From the NCBI GenBank assembly GCA_003427395.1, contig BFEA01000007.1:5049046-5091092 (forward strand): a stretch of DNA of 42,047 bases, in the 5' to 3' direction. The DNA comes from Chara braunii (taxonomy: Eukaryota; Streptophyta; Charophyceae; Charales; Characeae). The notes below the pieces were generated by a model. That model was not told where the DNA came from and did not search any database. It saw only the letters and a list, made by a program, of their open reading frames with translations. Both the position numbers and the translations under genes were made by a program. Shown one piece after another: positions 37,212-42,047 of the stretch (within the stretch, counting starts at the first letter, position 1; each line of letters opens with the position of its first letter).

Positions 37212-37934
37212 ATGGTTTCAAAGAAAAAGTTGGAACAGGAAGTTATGATGGTATTAGTAAAGAAAGTCGGTGAGTCTTCTTCTTCCCACCCTCCAACTAT
37301 TGAAAGTCTTCTTTCTGAGTTTAAGGATCTGCAGATTGAACCCACCGGAATTACTGAACGTGCTATTAAGCACACTATTGAGATCATTCCGAGTAGTAAG
37401 ATTCCCAAGGGCCCTATCTACCGAATGTCTCCCAAAGAACTTGAGGAATTGAAGAAACAACTGCAGGACCTTACTAACAAGGGATGGATTCGCCCTAGCT
37501 CATCTCCCTATGATGCACCTGTCTTGTTTGTGCCCAAAAAGGAAGGTGAACTACGTCTTTGCATTGACTATCGAGGGTTGAATGTCGTCACTATAAAAAA
37601 CGCCGAACCACTTCCTCGCATTAACAACTTACTTGATCAACTGCAGGGTTGTAAGTATTTCAGTAAGATTGATCTAAAGTTTGGGTATAATCAAATCGAG
37701 GTGAAACCCACGGATCAACACAAGACTGCCTTCCGGACAAGGTATGACCATTACGAGTTCATGGTAATGCCTTTCGGATTGACAAATGCCCCTGCAAGGT
37801 TCCAACGGTCAATGAATGAATTGTTTCGTCAATGGTTGGATCAGTTCGTTATTGTCTATCTTGATGATATTCTCGTGTATAGTAAAACCTTAAAAGATCA
37901 CGAGAAACATTTTTGTCTAATATTAGAGAAGTAG
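37212..37934 (+). pseudogene. Element C: reverse transcriptase
   Basis: An unbroken RT core: [61 protein letters not shown] (motif A Asp present, Ser and His substituted), [30 protein letters not shown] at 37933-37938 ends it before the thumb. Each catalytic Asp of the palm is retained. Confidence 0.93.
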
Positions 37935-37938
37935 TGAG

Positions 37939-38700
37939 AGGGCAACTTTAAGATAAACCCAAAGAAGTCTGAGTTCGCTAAGTCCGAAGTCGTATACTTA
38001 GGATATATAGTGAACGAAGAAGGCCTTAGATCGAAAGAAAAGAAGATATCAGTGATTCGAGATTGGCCACAACCTAAGTCTGTAACTGAACTACGATCTT
38101 TCCTTGGTTTGGCAAGTTACTATAGAAAGTTCGTCAGGAACTTCTCACTGATCGTCGCACCAATGAGAAGATTGTTGAAGAAAGGAACTATCTGGTTGTG
38201 GGACAAGGACTATGAGTCTTCCTTTAAGAAGATAATAAAGTATGCTTTGACTCACTATCCTGTTCTTAAAATTGTTGATCCATCACTTCCCTTCATTATC
38301 ACTACTCATGCAAGTCAGTAAGAAATTGGCGCAGTCCTTCAACAAAACAACGACAATGGTTATAGGCCAATTGAGTTTATGTCTGCACGATTACCATCGG
38401 AAAGGTTGCCAACTCCACTTATGAAAGAGAATTGTATGCATTAGTTTGTGCGCTGGACACATGGAAGCACTACTTGTTAGGGAGACACTTCACTGTGTAC
38501 TCAGACCACTCAACACTCAAGTGGATAAAGACACATCCTAAACTCTCTATTAAGTTAGTATGATGGTCTGCATTCATTGATACTTTTGATTTTGAGTTGA
38601 AAACTATCAAAGGTAAGTCTAATGTGGTTGCAGATGCGTTGTCCAGACGATGTGATTTCTTTGGTGCTATTGTCTCTTATTTGGATGTTGGGAATTAATT
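37939..38700 (+). pseudogene. Element C: RT connection and RNase H
   Basis: Contains FKINPKKSEFAKSEVVYLGY, IRDWPQPKSVTELRSFLGLA and RNase H TTHASQ, in which the first catalytic Asp is His (CAT 38307-38309), with TAA at 38319-38321. A frame change near 38405-38415 leads to TYERELYALVCALDTWKHYL (Glu kept) and YSDHSTLKWIKTH. A stop lies near 38562 and another at 38697. VADALSRRCDF marks the end of the tether. Confidence 0.9.
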
Positions 38701-40170
38701 AAAAGATACAATTCGTCAAGGATATGCTACTGACCCTATCTGGAAACCTATCATGGATGTCCTTGCGAAAGACCCAACTTTACTTCCCAACTATAGAATA
38801 ACCGATGGTTTGCTTTTCTTGCTAGACCAAACTGAACAAAGATTGTGTATTCCTTACAAGGAAGAACTTAAAAGTCTGTTGATTGGGGAATGTCACGACA
38901 CTGAAGGACATTTTGGTTTCAAGAAAACTTACGCTGAGGTTAGAGAACGTTTTGAGTGGTAGGGATTGAAGGAAGACGTACTAACTTATGTTCGTACATG
39001 TTTGGTGTGTCAGAGAAACAAACCTTCACATGAGAATCCACTTGGTCTTCTGAAACCATTACCTATTCCTAGCGAATCAGGTGAGTCTATCTCAATTGAT
39101 TTTATGAGCCTCACCAAAAGCCGGAACGGCAATAGTAAAGTAATGGTTATTGTGGATCGTTTCTTTAAATATGTCATGTTTATTCCCTTACCCGCAGAAG
39201 CGCAAACAAAACTTGTCATCAAAAAGTTTCAGATGCGATGGGTAACCGAGTATGGTTTTCCTCTCTCTATTGTATCTGATCGTGATGCCGTGTTCACAAG
39301 TATGCCGTGGCAAAAGCTTATGGAAGCATGCGGTACACGATTGACCATGTCGTCAGGGCGACATCCTGAAACAAATGGACAAAGTGAACAGATGAGTTGT
39401 TTTTGTCAGCAACTTTTGCGCATATATGTGAGAGCCGATCAGATTGATTGGGACGAGAACTTACCCAAGATAGCAAGTGCATACAACAACAGTGTTCATA
39501 CCGCTACAGGGCGTACACCTAATGCACTGCACAAGGGTTGGAAACCTAAGCGTCCCATTGATGTGTTAACACGGGACCAGTTCCTTAGGTTACCTCCAGG
39601 GACCCGGGAGTATGCAGTATCGTTTCAAGAAGACATTAAGAAAGTAAAGAATAACTTGAAGAAAGCTCATGACCAAATGATTGAACAAGCTAACAAGCAT
39701 CGTCGACCATCAACATTCAAGGAAGGTGATCTAGTCTGGGTCAAGTCCAGAGAGTTTTCGCTGGAAGAAGATGTGTCTCATAAACTTCTGCCTATCTATT
39801 TTGGACCTTGGGAAGTTCTCAAAGTAATTGGGGATGCAGAGGGACCGTCTTATCGTATTGATATTCCCCCTCACCTCAAAGCGTATCTTGTCTTTCACGC
39901 GTCCAAATTGTTACCCTATGTAGAAGGAAATGAGTTCCCAAACAGACCATCTATGATTCCGTCATCCATGGAACGCATATATGAAGTAGACAAAATCATA
40001 GATCATGAGTACTTCTCTACAGGTGGACGTGGACGACCCCAGAAGCAGTTCAAGGTACGTTTCAAATCTCAGGCACCATCTGAGGACAGATGGTTTAGTA
40101 AACGAGGATTACTTGAAACTGCTCCTGATATTGTATTTGCATATGAACGTGGGTTAAAGTCTTCGTTATT
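38701..40170 (+). pseudogene. Element C: integrase with chromodomain-like tail
   Basis: The HHCC finger (HDTEGHFG ... CLVCQRNKP) is split by TAG at 38960-38962, where TGG is expected. After it, 431 codons are open: SGESISIDFMSL (Asp 1), SIVSDRDAVF (Asp 2), ETNGQSEQM (Glu), then GDLVWVKSREF, VFHASKLLPY, YEVDKIIDHEYF, RPQKQFKVRF and DRWFSKRGLLETAPDIVFAY. The final part aligns with a chromodomain fold, which in chromoviruses binds histone marks. One substitution separates this integrase from a full reading frame. Confidence 0.92.
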
Positions 40171-40191
40171 TTTGCGAGGGAACTCGAAAAT

Positions 40192-40204
40192 GGGTCGGCA
40201 GGAA
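40192..40204 (+). other. Putative polypurine tract of element C
   Basis: GGGTCGGCAGGAA before TGCAGTAACC. It is poorer than B's tract but in the same position, and GGAATGC matches B's GGGAATGC junction. Confidence 0.55.
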
Positions 40205-41173
40205 TGCAGTAACCCGTGTTCTGCAGCAGTCTGGGCCTCGAACGGAGCCCAGACAACATAGGCCAAACTCGGTCTGTGCCAGGCAGTGTGACCACGCACT
40301 ACCCTGGGAAAGTTAAAAGTCTAAGTCAACTGTCAAAGGTACCACGCCCAGACCCTTGGTCGAATACACTCACTTGTTGTGCGCAGGTACCCAGACAGCA
40401 TCAAGGCCACGGGGAGTTCGGTTTTAGGCCTATCTGGGTCGTCATTTGCCTTGAGATCTCGACGGCCGAAGGAAGCAGCAACCGGGGTCCAGACCCCGCA
40501 TCAACGCTACATAAGCCTGGACCTCCTGGCTTGGAGAATATTCTGTCTTGCGTCAATGTTGACTTCACGCGTTGACTACGACGCTAGCGCGACGCTGCGA
40601 CACTGGCTGGACGCTGGCTCTATGCTGGCACTTGGGCGACTACGGCGACACACTGCTGGCTCGACATGGTGGCGGGCTGGCAATTGTCTTCTGGGCATGC
40701 TGACGTGGCAGCTGCCAAGCGCCGCCGCTGACGAGGCCGCTGCCACGTATACTGTTGCTGACATGGCGAGGCTATGTGACTGGTATTGCTGTTCTGATTC
40801 ATCGTCACTCGGAAGGAGATCATAACTGTGGGGCGATTGTAGATATGTACCTGGTTTTCTCGATGTCGACATTGCTCCAGCTCGCTGATGAGGACAGATT
40901 GACGTGCCACGTGGCACATTGTGATAGAACTTCAGATTCGCGTTCAGACTATTGATTATTGAGGTGGCGATCAAGGAGGGAGCCCGAAGCAGAAGTGGGC
41001 ATTGTCTTCTTTCTCCACTCTGTCTATTCTCCCTCCCCTCTCCTTCATCTGTGTATGTTTCTCCCATCTCATTCTATCTGGACACGATTATGATTATTGA
41101 CAATCATTAGCAGGTTGATATTTATCTGGGCTGGCATTGTTGACAAGTGTCTTCACGTTGTGGGTACATTGCA
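40205..41173 (+). mobile_element. Element C: 3' LTR
   Basis: Starts at TGCAG and ends CATTGCA, about 969 bp. The last 630 bp correspond to the 594-bp 5' LTR remnant; the extra length is two small insertions (near 40605-40616 and 40719-40746). No 5-bp target duplication could be matched because the 5' LTR start is lost. Confidence 0.85.
40905..40916. promoter_or_regulatory. Palindromic G-box in element C LTR (3' copy)
   Basis: TGCCACGTGGCA, identical to the 5' copy, in flanking text that has diverged by several substitutions. Confidence 0.7.
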
Positions 41174-42047
41174 GTCCTGTGGGTAGCAGCGTAGTACAAC
41201 AGGGAGCACCACCTCCGTACGAAGGGGTACATCCCCCATACAAAATTTCAATTTTTTTTGTACGCAACGCATGCCTAGCTGGATGTACAGGTGGTTTAAG
41301 GGGAAGAAAGCCAGCAAGCTGTTGTTATTTGTCCGTTTCCACCTTGGAAGAGGGCCAGGAAGACGCTGGAGGGAGACTAAGCGAAAGGAGTTGACACAAT
41401 TCGTGGTAGTTGTTCCTTGATGGAGATGAAACTTCATACCCAACTGGACAGGGATAATAATTTGTCAATGGTGCTCAGGTGTCTGTAGGGGAGGAGAGGC
41501 ATTGGGTTACTCCTATCCTATTCTCTGTGTGCATCTACAAAAGGTTTGAGTTGGTTGAGTTCAGTTGCCATCAGCAGGTACACGTACAGGTGGGACATTG
41601 GCATGGCAAGACAAGGTACGTGGTTACATAACACTCTTTAAGTCTAAACTCTCTCTCTCTCCCTGTTACATGCACAAATATGTGATGTTTGTAATAACCA
41701 AGGAACTGCAATGTGACGAAAAGGACTGAAATGGACAATGCGGTGAGAGTAGAATCTCGACAGACAATGTGCATTCTCATACATACAAAAGTGNTGAATA
41801 GCGCAGGGAAGACTTAGATACAAAGACTGACCTGACAAGGACTGACCTTACACACGTAGTAGCAAGTAGCGAAACAGACTGCTAGAATGTTGATAGCTAG
41901 TCCAACCGATGGTTGAACTCAGACCAAACATGCATCGTACCCCGCACCAGGTGTGAAGGAGCCTGGCGCTGCACACAGGAAGAAAGCGCCAGGTCCAGAC
42001 ATGCATAGACGAAGAGGTAAGGATCAGACGAAAGGAGGGAGGAAGAT
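41174..42047. other. 3' flank, no gene recognised
   Basis: Only short shadow frames. CCTGGCGCT (41962-41970) and AGCGCCAGG (41985-41993) form a 9-bp inverted repeat with a 14-nt loop. One ambiguous base at 41794. Confidence 0.6.

Noticed and set aside
22586-41173. Endogenous pararetrovirus or retrovirus with envelope
   Set aside because: Domain order is protease-RT-RNase H-integrase-chromodomain between LTRs with a tRNA-Met primer site; there is no movement protein or envelope frame.

Overview
This window looks like repeat-rich nuclear DNA from a streptophyte (a land plant or a charophyte alga). The evidence is: two spliced exons of a plant-type kinesin-14 motor domain on the minus strand (15415-15950); chromodomain-type Ty3/gypsy retrotransposons with initiator-Met-tRNA primer sites; a LINE fragment with an RVT zinc-binding domain; a tRNA-headed SINE; and many GA/CA microsatellites. 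A charophyte such as Chara is my guess from memory only. The sequence is a draft assembly: it has ambiguous bases at eight positions and an unremoved mate-pair junction adapter at 22287-22324. Joins near that point should be distrusted.

Layout. 1-2050: 5' end of a degenerate LTR retrotransposon (E): LTR tail, primer site, coiled-coil gag remnant. 3241-8865: Ty3/gypsy element A, gag to integrase, with stops, frameshifts and three internal tandem duplications. 8866-12130: CA/CT microsatellites and a ~130-bp dispersed repeat, interrupted by a LINE 3' half (9730-11664). 12238-13314: tRNA-derived SINE, G-rich minisatellite, (GA)n. 13315-15400: no confident gene. 15415-15950: kinesin-14 exons. 16640-21440: a run of non-coding tandem repeats and hairpin arrays. 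21935-22585: microsatellite, poly-A, adapter artefact, TCCGG-rich low complexity. 22586-25156: element D, minus strand. 25157-32980: element B, same family as D, with the longest uninterrupted pol reading frame. 32981-41173: element C, with both LTRs recognisable. 41174-42047: no gene.

How parts work together. Elements A, B, C and D each place protease-pol in the -1 frame relative to the end of gag. Each has an X XXY YYZ heptamer just before the gag stop. In B, C and D the heptamer is followed at exactly 10 nt by an 8-bp stem with a 9-nt loop, and the 3' arm of that stem varies while staying paired. This is a strong candidate for a conserved programmed -1 frameshift signal that sets the Gag to Gag-Pol ratio. 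All four elements are now defective, with lesions in protease, RT or RNase H.

The second unexplained structure is at 18031-18620: eight units with a nearly constant loop and arms that differ in sequence but still pair, separated by A/C-rich spacers. Together with hairpin repeats at 18.9-20.3 kb, this makes the 17.4-21.4 kb stretch the best place to look for an undescribed structured RNA or foldback repeat.
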